Shown: in pieces, positions 9,350 to 18,604 of the stretch | Layout: each line of letters begins with the position of its first letter | Numbering within the stretch: position 1 is the stretch's first letter | Assembly: GCA_964621905.1 (NCBI GenBank) | Contig: CAZUNG010000014.1 | Coordinates: 12,765-76,764 of the forward strand | DNA: 64,000 nucleotides | DNA from: Ruminococcus_G sp964621905 | Lineage (GTDB): Bacteria > Bacillota > Clostridia > Lachnospirales > Lachnospiraceae | Direction of reading: 5' to 3' | Notes under the pieces: model-generated | The model's input: only the letters and a program-made list of their open reading frames with translations | What the model was told of the DNA's origin: nothing | Database searches by the model: none | Program-made: the position numbers and the translations under genes

Positions 9350-10201
9350 TTATATGTACTCTGTGTTAAAACCGTATTCCCCGCAGTATTGATCGACTGC
9401 GGATCCTTTTCGGCAGCGGATCGTTGCACTTCTGTTGATGATCCATTCCCCGATACTGTCAGGGTCATGCAGGATTTCCAGAGTCCGAAGCCGGTTGCAG
9501 CCATGAAAAACCCACCTGCCGATCCGCCGCACACTTGGAGGTATCGTGACCTCCGTCAGCATACTGCACTTAAAAAACGCACTGTCACCGATCTCCACCA
9601 GACCTTTGGGCAGATCCAGATGGTCCATCATGGTAAAATAAAATGCTTCCTCACCGATATAACGGACTGTTGCCGGCAGTTCTGCATCCGTAAGCTGTTT
9701 GCAGCGGTACAATGCCCTGCGTTCAATTCTCTGCAGGTGATCCGGAAACTGCATCGATACCATCCCTGTACAGCTGTCAAAAACACCATCCCTTAATATC
9801 AGCAGCTGAGAATCTTTCTCAAATTCTACATTTCTGAGTTTTTTACATTCCCGGAACGCCCCTTCTCCGATACGTTTTACACTTTTTGGTATCAGCATCT
9901 TCCGAAGATTGGACGTATGGGCAAACGCCTTCCTGCCGATGACTTTCACCGTCGGCGGCAAAATAATCTCCCGTTCGATCTGTGAGCCCTCAAATGCACT
10001 GTTGCCGATAATCGCACATGCCTTCGGAAGCTCCAGTGATCGTACTTTCATATTATTACACAATGCTTTATCACCAATAAACTGATAGTACTCCGGAATC
10101 TGAAGCACATGACTTCTGTGTTTGACCGCCATATCCCTGCGGTATGTACTTTTCATCTTTTGAAGCTGCTGCCAGTTTTGTTCATTGAATATTACTTTCA
10201 A
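9350..10201 (-). CDS. Leucine-rich-repeat (BspA-like) protein
   Basis: 283 residues built almost wholly of BspA-type LRR_5 repeats of about 23 residues: about seven units with the pattern LPxxVxxIGxxAFxxCxxL between residues 35 and 265. There is no signal peptide or membrane segment, unlike most surface BspA proteins, so it is predicted cytoplasmic. The start is a TTG at 10201 with a GGGGGAG site; the next ATG (10156) lacks a ribosome site. Last gene of the cobalamin-riboswitch operon, 21 bases after the transglutaminase-like gene. Function unknown; repeats of this sort bind proteins. Confidence 0.75.
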   Translation of the reverse strand: MKVIFNEQNWQQLQKMKSTYRRDMAVKHRSHVLQIPEYYQFIGDKALCNNMKVRSLELPKACAIIGNSAFEGSQIEREIILPPTVKVIGRKAFAHTSNLRKMLIPKSVKRIGEGAFRECKKLRNVEFEKDSQLLILRDGVFDSCTGMVSMQFPDHLQRIERRALYRCKQLTDAELPATVRYIGEEAFYFTMMDHLDLPKGLVEIGDSAFFKCSMLTEVTIPPSVRRIGRWVFHGCNRLRTLEILHDPDSIGEWIINRSATIRCRKGSAVDQYCGEYGFNTEYI

Positions 10202-10222
10202 CCTCTCTCCCCCTGTTGCCTG

Positions 10223-12649
10223 TCAGTACATAAAATCCCAGAATCTCATGCGTAATTTTTTCCTGAAACCAGTCTCTTTTAAAATATTAGCCCTCATTTT
10301 TCCGGTAAATTCCATTACTTTGCGCCGGTCTTCCCCGCTGATCTCCCGATCACTGTAAGCCCCCATCTGAACAATCTCTATCATCTGCTGATATTCTGCG
10401 GCAACGGATTCATCATAGTGTTCCGTCAGCACACCGCATACTTCGTAGCGGGAACCGCTCCCATTCCAGAGGCCGGCATAACACAGCCATTTTCCCAGAT
10501 ATCTGCCGAGCAGACAGACAGCGGTTCTGTCATCAGCCTCTTTGATTGCCCTTAGTTCCTGATGCATAGCATGTCGCTTTGCCAGAATATAGATGATGAA
10601 CAGCAGCAGCCATAATACCAGCATGGCAAGTGCCCCGATCAATATAAACATCAAAATATGACCGGCATCTTCTTCCTCACCTTTCTTCTTATCAGGCGGT
10701 ATGTCATCCAGTGTATCATCCTGTATCTGCTCTGATTCACCATTTTCTCCTCCGCCTTCCTCTCCTTCCTCTCCGAACATGGAGGATGGAGAAATTTCAT
10801 AATCGGGACGTTCCATCTTATCGAGATAGGACGGTGTCACCTCCATCGGCACCCAGCCGATCCCATCCTGATAAATTTCTACCCAGGCGTGAGCTTCTTT
10901 TCCGGTCACACTGAGCTCGTCATAGCTTTTGGCTTCCTTTACCATTTCCGGCGTGATCAGATATCCTTCTACGTAACGGGCCGGAATGCCAAAATAGCGA
11001 TACATCATTGTCGCAGCCGTGGCATAATGCACAGAATACCCCTTGGCAGTCACTTCCAGAAAGTTTTTCAGAAAATCACCATCCGTAAATTCCGTAATTT
11101 CCTCTGAATAGGTAATCTTTTTGTTTAAGTATCCCATCACAGCTGCATTTGCCTCTTCATAAGCCAGGTGGGTGCCATCCCCGGCAGGCTCCATGTTCAG
11201 ATGTGCCTGCAGCAATGTCATAACATCGCGCGGCACCTCCGTATACTGTTTGTAGACATATGCATTATAATAGCTCTCAGCCTGTACATAGTCACTGAGT
11301 TCCTCTTCCTCTTTGCGCTGATAGAATTCAGCCGCTATCTGCGGATACTGCTTGACCATATTGAAGGAAGTCTGATAATTGTACAGGCGGTTCCCGAACA
11401 GGCCTTTGGCCAGGATCCTCTCATCACCGATCACTTTGGCCTGCGCAATCTCATCAGGATTGCTCTCAAGCTCATACGGTACATAAAGGTATTTGCTGTT
11501 CGCATTTACGTTCTGTATCGTTACCTTAACTTTTTCATCTTCTGTGTCCGGATGTTCCAGACGGTAAATATCCGGCAGCTGTGTCAGCGCATCAAAGTTT
11601 TTCTCATGCAGACCCGCCAGCAGCTCTTTGTTCTCATAAAAGACGGGCTGCTCTGTCTCTTCCCATCCTTCAGAAGTATAAATGCTTCCCACATACCCTT
11701 TCAGATACATGGAGGTCGGCTTATCCATGACAACTTTAAGCGCCGTCTTATCTGTCAGTTCCAAATCTTTCAGCCCAATGAATTTCCCCTGGGTAAAAGA
11801 ATTGGTTTTATCTTTTTCATAGCGTATGGTTTCCACAATGCTGTGGATTTTTTCCCGAAGACCAGTGACAGCTCCGGCTGTCTGATACGAAGTCTCCGGC
11901 AGCACCGCCTGCAATACGAGCAGCACTGCGACAAAGATGACAGCCAGCAGCACAAGCATCTCCGCAAGAGCTGCATTCCTTGTCATCCCCGCATTTTTTT
12001 TATGTTTTGTCCCTCCGGTACTGTTTGCAGCAATACTCAGGATCATGCCAAGCAGCAGCACAAGCAAAGGCCAGGAAGTTTCTGACACGCCGAACACCAT
12101 CTGCAGCACAAGCAGCGGCAGCAGAAGCAAAAACAACAGATAATTATTTCTGCTCTCAGCCACACTGTAACAGATAAAAGCCAGAAAAGCGGAAAATATC
12201 CCGACAAATATCACATAGCACAGGAAATAGGATGTCTTTGGCACCGCAACTTCAAACGCATCCTTCATCACACCCAGATGATGTCCAAGCTGCCCAAGAG
12301 CATCATTGCACACCAAGAGCATTCCCTGATATACCGGTGTTTTCTTGATCAAAATGACAACCAAAAATGCGGCAAGCAACAGTGTGCATATCACGCAGCC
12401 AGCTTTTTTGAGTCTACCGCCTGCCAGCAGCAAGACCAACACCGCCAGTCCGCCGCCGGCGGCGATCCAAACCTGTTTCGGAACAGCAAACATGGACAGC
12501 AGTGACAGTACAATTCCCGCATAAAGTACAAAGACGCTTCCTGCCTCATTCAGCCCCTGCAGAAACCTTCCTTTTGACGAAAGTTCCTGTACAATTTCTA
12601 TGTTTAATCCCGGTGTTTTTTTCTTTGATTTTCTTTTTGTCTCACTCAT
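10223..12649 (-). CDS. Polytopic transglutaminase-like protein, catalytic residues replaced
   Basis: 808 residues: a basic N-terminus, about six membrane helices to residue 260, an extracytoplasmic region, a transglutaminase-fold core (about 490-615), a further helix near 655-680 and a C-terminal cytoplasmic domain. This is the TgpA-like layout that usually accompanies MoxR and DUF58. The expected catalytic cysteine in the G-Y/F-C-x-x-F/Y-A motif is Ser539 (TCT; GYSVHYATAAT). His587 is kept (EAHAWVE). The usual aspartate is Glu603 (WVPMEVTP). It therefore probably does not act as a thiol enzyme. The ATG at 12649 is preferred because AGGGG lies about 10 bases upstream; an ATG at 12658 is too close. 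Two bases separate MoxR-DUF58 style neighbours, indicating co-translation. Confidence 0.85.
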   Translation of the reverse strand: MSETKRKSKKKTPGLNIEIVQELSSKGRFLQGLNEAGSVFVLYAGIVLSLLSMFAVPKQVWIAAGGGLAVLVLLLAGGRLKKAGCVICTLLLAAFLVVILIKKTPVYQGMLLVCNDALGQLGHHLGVMKDAFEVAVPKTSYFLCYVIFVGIFSAFLAFICYSVAESRNNYLLFLLLLPLLVLQMVFGVSETSWPLLVLLLGMILSIAANSTGGTKHKKNAGMTRNAALAEMLVLLAVIFVAVLLVLQAVLPETSYQTAGAVTGLREKIHSIVETIRYEKDKTNSFTQGKFIGLKDLELTDKTALKVVMDKPTSMYLKGYVGSIYTSEGWEETEQPVFYENKELLAGLHEKNFDALTQLPDIYRLEHPDTEDEKVKVTIQNVNANSKYLYVPYELESNPDEIAQAKVIGDERILAKGLFGNRLYNYQTSFNMVKQYPQIAAEFYQRKEEEELSDYVQAESYYNAYVYKQYTEVPRDVMTLLQAHLNMEPAGDGTHLAYEEANAAVMGYLNKKITYSEEITEFTDGDFLKNFLEVTAKGYSVHYATAATMMYRYFGIPARYVEGYLITPEMVKEAKSYDELSVTGKEAHAWVEIYQDGIGWVPMEVTPSYLDKMERPDYEISPSSMFGEEGEEGGGENGESEQIQDDTLDDIPPDKKKGEEEDAGHILMFILIGALAMLVLWLLLFIIYILAKRHAMHQELRAIKEADDRTAVCLLGRYLGKWLCYAGLWNGSGSRYEVCGVLTEHYDESVAAEYQQMIEIVQMGAYSDREISGEDRRKVMEFTGKMRANILKETGFRKKLRMRFWDFMY

Positions 12650-12662
12650 AACAGTCATTCCC

Positions 12663-13832
12663 CTAAACGATCAGCTGGCACAGAGCTTCCTCCATATTAT
12701 CCGGCGAAAACAACAGATGTGTCCCCTGTGCCCCCTGTTCTTCTTCAGAAAGTTTTTCCCTGCACAAAAGAACACTCACTGTGCAGAACTGCATCAGCCG
12801 GTCAAGCTCCGCTCCCGGCTGCCAGGCCGTGATATATAGGATATGCGCAAATGGATTTTCAATATAATCCTGCAGATAATAATGCAGGCTGCTGTATCCG
12901 TTCGCACCCGGCCGAATCGCCAGCAGTCCGCCAAGCATAGCCGCCAGATCATCCTCCGTCGGCACCCCTTCACAGGTGAATCTCTCTTTTTTCTGGTCAT
13001 ACCAGCCAAGCGCATGAATATGTCCATTTTCTATCAGCGACTGTGATATGGAAAGGAATGCTTCCATCATCGCATCGCGGACACTGGCTTTCTCTGGCTT
13101 CTCCCCCAGAATCCCCGTCTCATAAACCACCAGGATCGAATTCTCCACCGGCAGGCTCAATTCTTTCACATACAGTTCATCCAGTTTTCCGGAAAGTTTC
13201 CAGTGTATACTTTTTAAACTGTCCCCGGGCATATATTCACGAATTCCGAATATTTCACTGGGATCGTCACCCTTTTTCACACTGGAATACGTCACACTTT
13301 CCCAGTTGGCAGTATTGCTCTCGGTGATTACAACTTCCGTTGGAAAGATATCCGGCAGTACAATCGCCTGTCCTTTCGTTTCCGGCAGTTCTTTCACGGA
13401 AAACATCCCAAAAATATCAAAACACTGAAGACTTTCCACAGTAATTCTGATATTTCCGCAGTATCTGCTCTTTAACTCCCATTCCACACGTTCTGTCCTG
13501 GCGGCCGGCAGTGAACAGTACAGAAACTGCGTCTTTGTCTCTCCGGTCATCATATTCTCGATGCGCAGCCGGCAGCCGGCCTTTGGAATCGGCAAAAAAC
13601 CCCGGTTCGTCATGCACAACACGCCGCGTATCGGTTTTTTCTTACTTGTCATCCTGCGTATTTCAAATGTGCAGTCCACCTTTTTCTTCATCAGAAGAAC
13701 GCTGATTTTGCCAAACACCGCCAACAGTACTGTCGCTGCCACCAAAAACAGCGCCGTCCAGGAATCAGACCATAGATACAAAAGGAGTGTGAGCAGAAAC
13801 CAGACCCCATAACAAATTCTGGATTTTGCCAT
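12663..13832 (-). CDS. DUF58 domain protein (MoxR-associated)
   Basis: 389 residues with two N-terminal membrane helices (about 10-45) and a C-terminal DUF58 domain carrying the signature GDDPSEIFGIREYMPGDS and SIHWKLSGK around residues 190-215, related to von Willebrand A folds. DUF58 proteins pair with MoxR AAA+ ATPases, which are thought to remodel or activate partner complexes. It lies 10 bases after moxR and 13 bases before the transglutaminase-like gene, making a standard three-gene module. Start ATG at 13832 with GAGGG upstream. Its specific role here is unknown; the setting suggests assembly of the surface corrinoid proteins. Confidence 0.88.
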   Translation of the reverse strand: MAKSRICYGVWFLLTLLLYLWSDSWTALFLVAATVLLAVFGKISVLLMKKKVDCTFEIRRMTSKKKPIRGVLCMTNRGFLPIPKAGCRLRIENMMTGETKTQFLYCSLPAARTERVEWELKSRYCGNIRITVESLQCFDIFGMFSVKELPETKGQAIVLPDIFPTEVVITESNTANWESVTYSSVKKGDDPSEIFGIREYMPGDSLKSIHWKLSGKLDELYVKELSLPVENSILVVYETGILGEKPEKASVRDAMMEAFLSISQSLIENGHIHALGWYDQKKERFTCEGVPTEDDLAAMLGGLLAIRPGANGYSSLHYYLQDYIENPFAHILYITAWQPGAELDRLMQFCTVSVLLCREKLSEEEQGAQGTHLLFSPDNMEEALCQLIV

Positions 13833-13842
13833 TATTTTACCC

Positions 13843-14772
13843 TCAGGCGACTTCTGCCGCCTTTGTCTCCTTTACAATTTCTTCCATGATTTCTTCTGCA
13901 GTCGTATTCGCCACTTTTGCTCTCGGATGCAAAATCACACGGTGCGCACATACATCTGTAAAAATGCGCACGATATCTTCAGGAATCACATACTCCCTTC
14001 CGGAAACATATGCCGCTGCTTTTGCCATATTATTGACGGCAAGCGCTCCACGCGGACTGACTCCCAGCTGAATCAGCTCATGTTTTCTTGTATTTTCCAC
14101 AAGTGTCGTGATGTACCGCAGAATATTGTCTTTGACTGTCACCTGCGCTACTTCCTGCTGCATATTCATGATATCTTCTTTCGATGCCACCTGCCTTAAA
14201 GAGTCCAGCGGCTGTTCATTCTGGCGATCCCTCAGAATATTGACCTGACTGTCAAAATCCGGATATCCCATGCTCAGCTTTACCATAAATCGATCCAGCT
14301 GAGACTGCGGCAGCATCTGAGTACCGGCGGACCCAAACGGATTCTGTGTCGACAGTACGGCAAATGGCTGAGGCACCGGATATGTCTTTCCGTCCACTGT
14401 AACACTTCCCTCTTCCATGACCTCCAGCAGCGCTGCCTGTGTTTTGCTGGAAGTACGGTTGATCTCATCCGCCAGCAGAAGATTACACATGACCGCACCC
14501 GGTTTGTAGATAAAAGAATCTGCCTTTTTGTCGTAAACAGTAAATCCCACTACATCCGATGGAATGACATCCGGCGTAAACTGGATTCGCTTATAGTCCA
14601 TCCCAAGTACCCTGGAAAACGCAAGTGCAAGTGTCGTTTTTCCAACTCCCGGGATATCCTCAAGCAGGATGTGTCCCCTTGCCAGGATCGCCATTAGTAC
14701 ATTCTGGATGACCTCTTCTTTACCAACAATTACCTTTTGAATTTCTGTTACCAAGCTTTCTGTCTGATTCAT
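13843..14772 (-). CDS. MoxR family AAA+ ATPase
   Basis: 309-residue cytoplasmic ATPase. Walker A is IPGVGKTTLA near residue 43, Walker B LLLADEINRT near 105, sensor 1 STQNPFGSAG, and the C-terminal lid contains VSPRGALAV. An open frame continues upstream to 14862, but GGAGGG sits 6 bases before the ATG at 14772 and the usual MoxR start MNQTESLVTEIQKVIVGKEE begins there. MoxR proteins act as chaperone-like ATPases for DUF58/VWA partners, which follow directly. The gene lies only 37 bases after the ECF S-component gene with no terminator between, so it is probably under the same riboswitch. Confidence 0.93.
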   Translation of the reverse strand: MNQTESLVTEIQKVIVGKEEVIQNVLMAILARGHILLEDIPGVGKTTLALAFSRVLGMDYKRIQFTPDVIPSDVVGFTVYDKKADSFIYKPGAVMCNLLLADEINRTSSKTQAALLEVMEEGSVTVDGKTYPVPQPFAVLSTQNPFGSAGTQMLPQSQLDRFMVKLSMGYPDFDSQVNILRDRQNEQPLDSLRQVASKEDIMNMQQEVAQVTVKDNILRYITTLVENTRKHELIQLGVSPRGALAVNNMAKAAAYVSGREYVIPEDIVRIFTDVCAHRVILHPRAKVANTTAEEIMEEIVKETKAAEVA

Positions 14773-14809
14773 AATTCCCTCCAGAGGCGCTTTTTCCGCC
14801 CATTTTTTT

Positions 14810-15502
14810 CTAGTCATCAAAAATACCGTGTTTAATGCGAATGCGCTCCAGCTTGGTCCCAATCGGGCCGATGCCGAGCATCAGGAATACCACATTCGCA
14901 GCCATATACTCTATCGTCACTGGAATGGCAGTAAAAAGGGCCATTCCATAGCGAAGCCAGTGAAACGTTCCGTCCATGGAAAGGACTGTCCAGATGTCCA
15001 TGATCGCCGAATACAGAAAGCCGGTGATCACCCCGTAAATCGCAAGCACCCATCTTTTTTTCAGTGCTTTCCGGATTCCCGGCAGTCCTGCGATCATGCC
15101 GGTCATTCCCCATGCCAGCATTTGGAACGGCGTCCAGGGTCCCTGTCCAAAAAACATATTGGAAATGACAGCGGCAAGTGACCCCGTCAAAAATCCCGCC
15201 TCAGGTCCCATATACATCCCTGCAATGATCACGATCGCCGTCACAGGTTTGAACCCGGGAAGTACGACAAAAATAAACCGTCCCACGACAGCCATTGCAG
15301 TCATAACTGCCAGAACAACCATTCGCCGGATATTTCCATCCTTCTTTTCATAGGCGTAATAAAAAGGAACACAGGCGAGCAGCACCATCATCACGGAAAT
15401 CAGATTATAGCGTCGATCCTGAAACGCTGTGACTCCGCAGAAGATGATTCCCCCCGCACACGCAGTCAGCAGCAGAATCCCCGTTAACCGTTTTATCTTC
15501 AT
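14810..15502 (-). CDS. ECF transporter S component (substrate-binding), predicted corrinoid type
   Basis: 230-residue integral membrane protein with about six to seven helices, including the S-component-like segments AVVGRFIFVVLPGFKPVTA, MYMGPEAGFLTG and a short extracellular WxxFQMLAWGM stretch. It supplies substrate recognition to the T/A energizing module encoded just upstream. Cobalamin or a precursor is inferred from the riboswitch, not from residues I can assign. AAGGGAG lies 6 bases before the ATG at 15502, which is chosen over 15523. Unusually, the start of this gene lies 98 bases inside the 3' end of the ATPase gene, in another frame. Confidence 0.85.
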   Translation of the reverse strand: MKIKRLTGILLLTACAGGIIFCGVTAFQDRRYNLISVMMVLLACVPFYYAYEKKDGNIRRMVVLAVMTAMAVVGRFIFVVLPGFKPVTAIVIIAGMYMGPEAGFLTGSLAAVISNMFFGQGPWTPFQMLAWGMTGMIAGLPGIRKALKKRWVLAIYGVITGFLYSAIMDIWTVLSMDGTFHWLRYGMALFTAIPVTIEYMAANVVFLMLGIGPIGTKLERIRIKHGIFDD

Positions 15503-17189
15503 GCTCTTCTCCCTTTCTTCCATTCATACGGCACAGGCTGACAATGTCCTCGCACACCACGACATCATCAAACATCTGCCTGGCAATACGGTTTGCCGCT
15601 GTTGTGTAGAAGCTGTTGCCACAGAAGAATTCCGCCGGCGGATCTACCGATGTCAGCTCCCGGTCAAAAAACATGGCACAGCGGTTCGATACCTGGGCTG
15701 CAAATTCCACATCATGTGTTACCATCAGAATCGTCATACCGCCGGCCTGCAGCTTTTTCATCAGACCCACCAGGCGGTGTTTTGAATACGCATCAATTCC
15801 TTTCGTCGGCTCATCAAGCAACAAAATCTTCGGCTGCAGCAGCAATATTTTTCCAAGAGCTGCTTTTTGCTGTTCTCCGCCGCTTAAGTCATACGGATGT
15901 TTGTCCATCAGAGCCGAGATCCCCAGAAGTTCTTCCACCTCTGCCACCTGTTTGTCCATCTCGGAGTCGGAATACTCCATGACTTTTTTCATCTCCATGT
16001 AATCTTCCCGCACACTTTCTTTGATAAATACAGTCTGAGGATTCTGCGGCAGCATCGCAAGTGTATGTTTATATAATTCATTGCCTTTGTAGGCTTTTAG
16101 TTTTTTTCCAAGGATACGGATTTTTCCACGATATGCATGATTCATATCAGAAATCACACTCAACAACGTTGTCTTCCCCGAACCGTTTCCACCCAGGATA
16201 CTGACAATCTCTCCGGTCTTAATCTCCAGTGCAACTCCTTCCAGGACATCCGGCAGTTCTCTTTGATAGCGAAACCAGACATCTTTGAGCATAACAGCCG
16301 TCTTGCCCTCCACCTGAGCGTTTTCGTGCGAGGCCCTGTGCTGTTTTTCATTTGTAAAATAAGTCTCCAGAAATTCTCTTCCATCGCGAACAGTCACAGG
16401 ACACGGTGCTTCCGGCACATCCAGTGCATTGTAAATGCGTACGGCGCTTGGAAATCCCACCAGCATTCTGTGATTTTCCCGGATTGCCTTCAGCTGCTTT
16501 CCTGCTTCCTGCGGAGGCTCACACAACAGGATGCCTCCCTCCTCCATCACCGCCACTCTGTCAGCAATCGGAAACACTTCCTCCAGCCGGTGCTCAACCA
16601 TCAGAATCGTCGTCCCCAGCTCCCTGTTCAGCTTTCCAATTGTAGCAATAAAATCTGCGGCTGCAATCGGATCCAGCTGAGAGGTAGGTTCATCCAGTAT
16701 CAGGATCTTCGGCTGCATCGCCATGATGGAAGCCAGATTCAGCAGCTGTTTTTGTCCTCCAGAAAGCTGAGCCGTTTCCTTTCGAAACCATTCATCAATC
16801 CCGAAAAAGCAGGCCATCTCTCCGACCCGCCGCCGGATCGTCTGCTGTGGAAGTCCCATATTTTCCAGTCCAAAAGCAAGTTCGTGCCAGACCTTGTCCA
16901 TTACGATCTGATTCTCCGGATTCTGCATCACATAGCCGATCTCGCAGGCCGATACTTTCTCATCCAGCTGCTCCTGCTCACAGCCCCTGTAAACAATCCG
17001 TCCTTCTTTTTGCCCATAGGGAGCAAGCTCACGTTTCAGCAGACGCAGAAGTGTTGTTTTACCGCACCCGGACTCGCCGCAAAGTACGATAAATTCCCCC
17101 TCTTTTACAGTCAGAGACACATCCCTTAATGTCTTCTCACTCTGACCGGGATATGTAAAATTCAGATTTTCGACTTTAAGTAGTTCCAT
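15405..17189 (-). CDS. ECF transporter fused double ATPase (EcfA-EcfA')
   Basis: 594-residue energy-coupling ATPase with two ABC domains in one chain. The first has Walker A GESGCGKTT (about 38-46), signature LSGGQKQ and Walker B ILILDEPTSQLDP. The second has Walker A GGNGSGKTT (about 330-338), signature LSGGEQQ and Walker B ILLLDEPTKGID. Each drives one half of the import cycle with the T and S proteins. Start ATG 17189 with AAAGGAG overlaps the ecfT end by 28 bases. Family-like sequence ends near residue 555 (EDIVSLCRMN). The last 30 or so residues are read from DNA that also encodes the S-component start in another frame, so the tail is probably unconstrained. Confidence 0.93.
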   Translation of the reverse strand: MELLKVENLNFTYPGQSEKTLRDVSLTVKEGEFIVLCGESGCGKTTLLRLLKRELAPYGQKEGRIVYRGCEQEQLDEKVSACEIGYVMQNPENQIVMDKVWHELAFGLENMGLPQQTIRRRVGEMACFFGIDEWFRKETAQLSGGQKQLLNLASIMAMQPKILILDEPTSQLDPIAAADFIATIGKLNRELGTTILMVEHRLEEVFPIADRVAVMEEGGILLCEPPQEAGKQLKAIRENHRMLVGFPSAVRIYNALDVPEAPCPVTVRDGREFLETYFTNEKQHRASHENAQVEGKTAVMLKDVWFRYQRELPDVLEGVALEIKTGEIVSILGGNGSGKTTLLSVISDMNHAYRGKIRILGKKLKAYKGNELYKHTLAMLPQNPQTVFIKESVREDYMEMKKVMEYSDSEMDKQVAEVEELLGISALMDKHPYDLSGGEQQKAALGKILLLQPKILLLDEPTKGIDAYSKHRLVGLMKKLQAGGMTILMVTHDVEFAAQVSNRCAMFFDRELTSVDPPAEFFCGNSFYTTAANRIARQMFDDVVVCEDIVSLCRMNGRKGEEHEDKTVNGDSAADCVCGGNHLLRSHSVSGSTL

Positions 17190-18043
17190 CGAAGTTTCTC
17201 CTTTATCTCAAGCAGGGCCGGCAAAATCATGTAAACCAGTACAACCACATAGATCAATACCGCCTGACTCGTATTCTGAATATGATCCACAACCGGATAA
17301 AATGCAAACTCCAGCGGCAGCAGAAAATATCCTGCCCAGATGACCGCCGTCAATACCACGATTGCCCCCATCAGGATACCATCCCGTCTCCGGAATTTGA
17401 ACAATGAAAAGTTTGTCCGGCCAGGAAGTCCATAGCCTCTGGCTTTCATTGCATCTGCCGTTTCCAGGGAATTTTCAATCGCCCATGACAGAATGCTGTT
17501 GAACACTCTCATTCCACTCATCAGGCGGTCTGTCCGGCTGTCCGTCGAATAAAGTCCCATTACTTTCTGGGTCTGATTGATTTTATGGATCTGTGCCTTA
17601 AACAGTGGAATAAAACGAAGTGCCAGAGACAATACCAGAGACAGCCGCGGAATCGCTTTTCCAAACAGATAAATGAATTTATCCGATGTCATGATCAGAT
17701 TATAGTTTTTACACCAGAACATCACACCAACAATCATGATGGACAGTGCCGCACCGTACACAAAAGCCTCCATCGTGATGGGATTATCATTCATAAAAAA
17801 CAGGATGGTTTCACCGTTATGTGAAAACAGCGGATTGGTAACCGCCAGCAACAGGAAAAAAAAGAGATAATAAAGCAGATTTCTTGCCAGCACCCGCAGC
17901 GGGCTCAAAACTGCAAAAAGCAGGATTCCTCCCAGAAGCATCAGAAACAGCACAACAGGATGAACTGTAAACATCGCAAAGACCAGTACCAGTACATAAT
18001 AGATAAACAGTACGGCCGGATGATAACCGGCAAACTCACTCAT
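17162..18043 (-). CDS. ecfT: ECF transporter transmembrane component EcfT
   Basis: 293-residue membrane protein with about five helices and the cytoplasmic coupling region of EcfT, including the conserved Ala-Arg-Gly motif in ADAMKARGYG near residue 195. It links the two ATPase domains to the S component. The frame is open upstream to 18124, but AAAGGAGG stands 9 bases before the ATG at 18043 and that ATG overlaps the stop of the small DUF4430 gene by 8 bases, a sign of coupling. A dedicated T-A-S set next to its surface proteins indicates a group I ECF transporter for one substrate. Confidence 0.92.
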   Translation of the reverse strand: MSEFAGYHPAVLFIYYVLVLVFAMFTVHPVVLFLMLLGGILLFAVLSPLRVLARNLLYYLFFFLLLAVTNPLFSHNGETILFFMNDNPITMEAFVYGAALSIMIVGVMFWCKNYNLIMTSDKFIYLFGKAIPRLSLVLSLALRFIPLFKAQIHKINQTQKVMGLYSTDSRTDRLMSGMRVFNSILSWAIENSLETADAMKARGYGLPGRTNFSLFKFRRRDGILMGAIVVLTAVIWAGYFLLPLEFAFYPVVDHIQNTSQAVLIYVVVLVYMILPALLEIKEKLRWNYLKSKI

Positions 18044-18602
18044 CACTTTTGTCCTCCTTTTGTTCTCCGAAGTATCCTCCGACATCACGCCCCAGGTCAC
18101 AGGTGTACACCAGCTCCAGTTCATCTTTATCCTTTAACTGATATCTGCTGATCCCATAGGATGGAAATTCACCGTTGACCCGGTACATCCATCCGCTTAA
18201 ATTACCGCATGAAAATTCATACAGGTAATTAATCCCCTGTATGTAGGCACTCGCATACGCATTGTCTTTTGCTCCCTGAAACTCCATCTGGATCTGTTCA
18301 TGGCGCACTGCACGGTTCAGCACATCAAAGGCTGTATCCCCGGGCCGCAGTACATATCTGGTTGGCTTTAGAATCACACCATCCGCAGGAACGTATTTCT
18401 CATCCTGCAGCTTGGGATCCAGTTTATCGTAATTGTCAAGTATGGTGTCACAGCGGATTGAGACGGTAACTGTCTCGGAATCCTCTGTGATATCATCTAC
18501 ATGGGTCAGATAATAATCTTCTACAGACTGAATTTTTGTTCCTTTAAGGACCAGCACGATCAACAGTACAACAAATGCCAGTATCAGCAAATCCTTCTTC
18601 AC
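18036..18602 (-). CDS. Membrane-anchored DUF4430 (transcobalamin beta-domain-like) protein
   Basis: 188 residues: one N-terminal membrane helix (5-21) acting as anchor, then a single extracellular DUF4430 domain (about 45-178). The shared signature is SGWMYRVNGEFPSYGISRY followed by LxDxDELEL and LGRDVGG. In mammalian B12 carriers the equivalent C-terminal beta domain caps the corrinoid. An acidic, charged tail follows. It starts 2 bases after the anchored toroid gene stops and overlaps ecfT, so it lies exactly between a toroid protein and the importer. I infer it is the membrane-proximal half of the receptor, handing substrate to the S component. Confidence 0.85.
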   Translation of the reverse strand: MKKDLLILAFVVLLIVLVLKGTKIQSVEDYYLTHVDDITEDSETVTVSIRCDTILDNYDKLDPKLQDEKYVPADGVILKPTRYVLRPGDTAFDVLNRAVRHEQIQMEFQGAKDNAYASAYIQGINYLYEFSCGNLSGWMYRVNGEFPSYGISRYQLKDKDELELVYTCDLGRDVGGYFGEQKEDKSDE

Positions 18603-18604
18603 GG

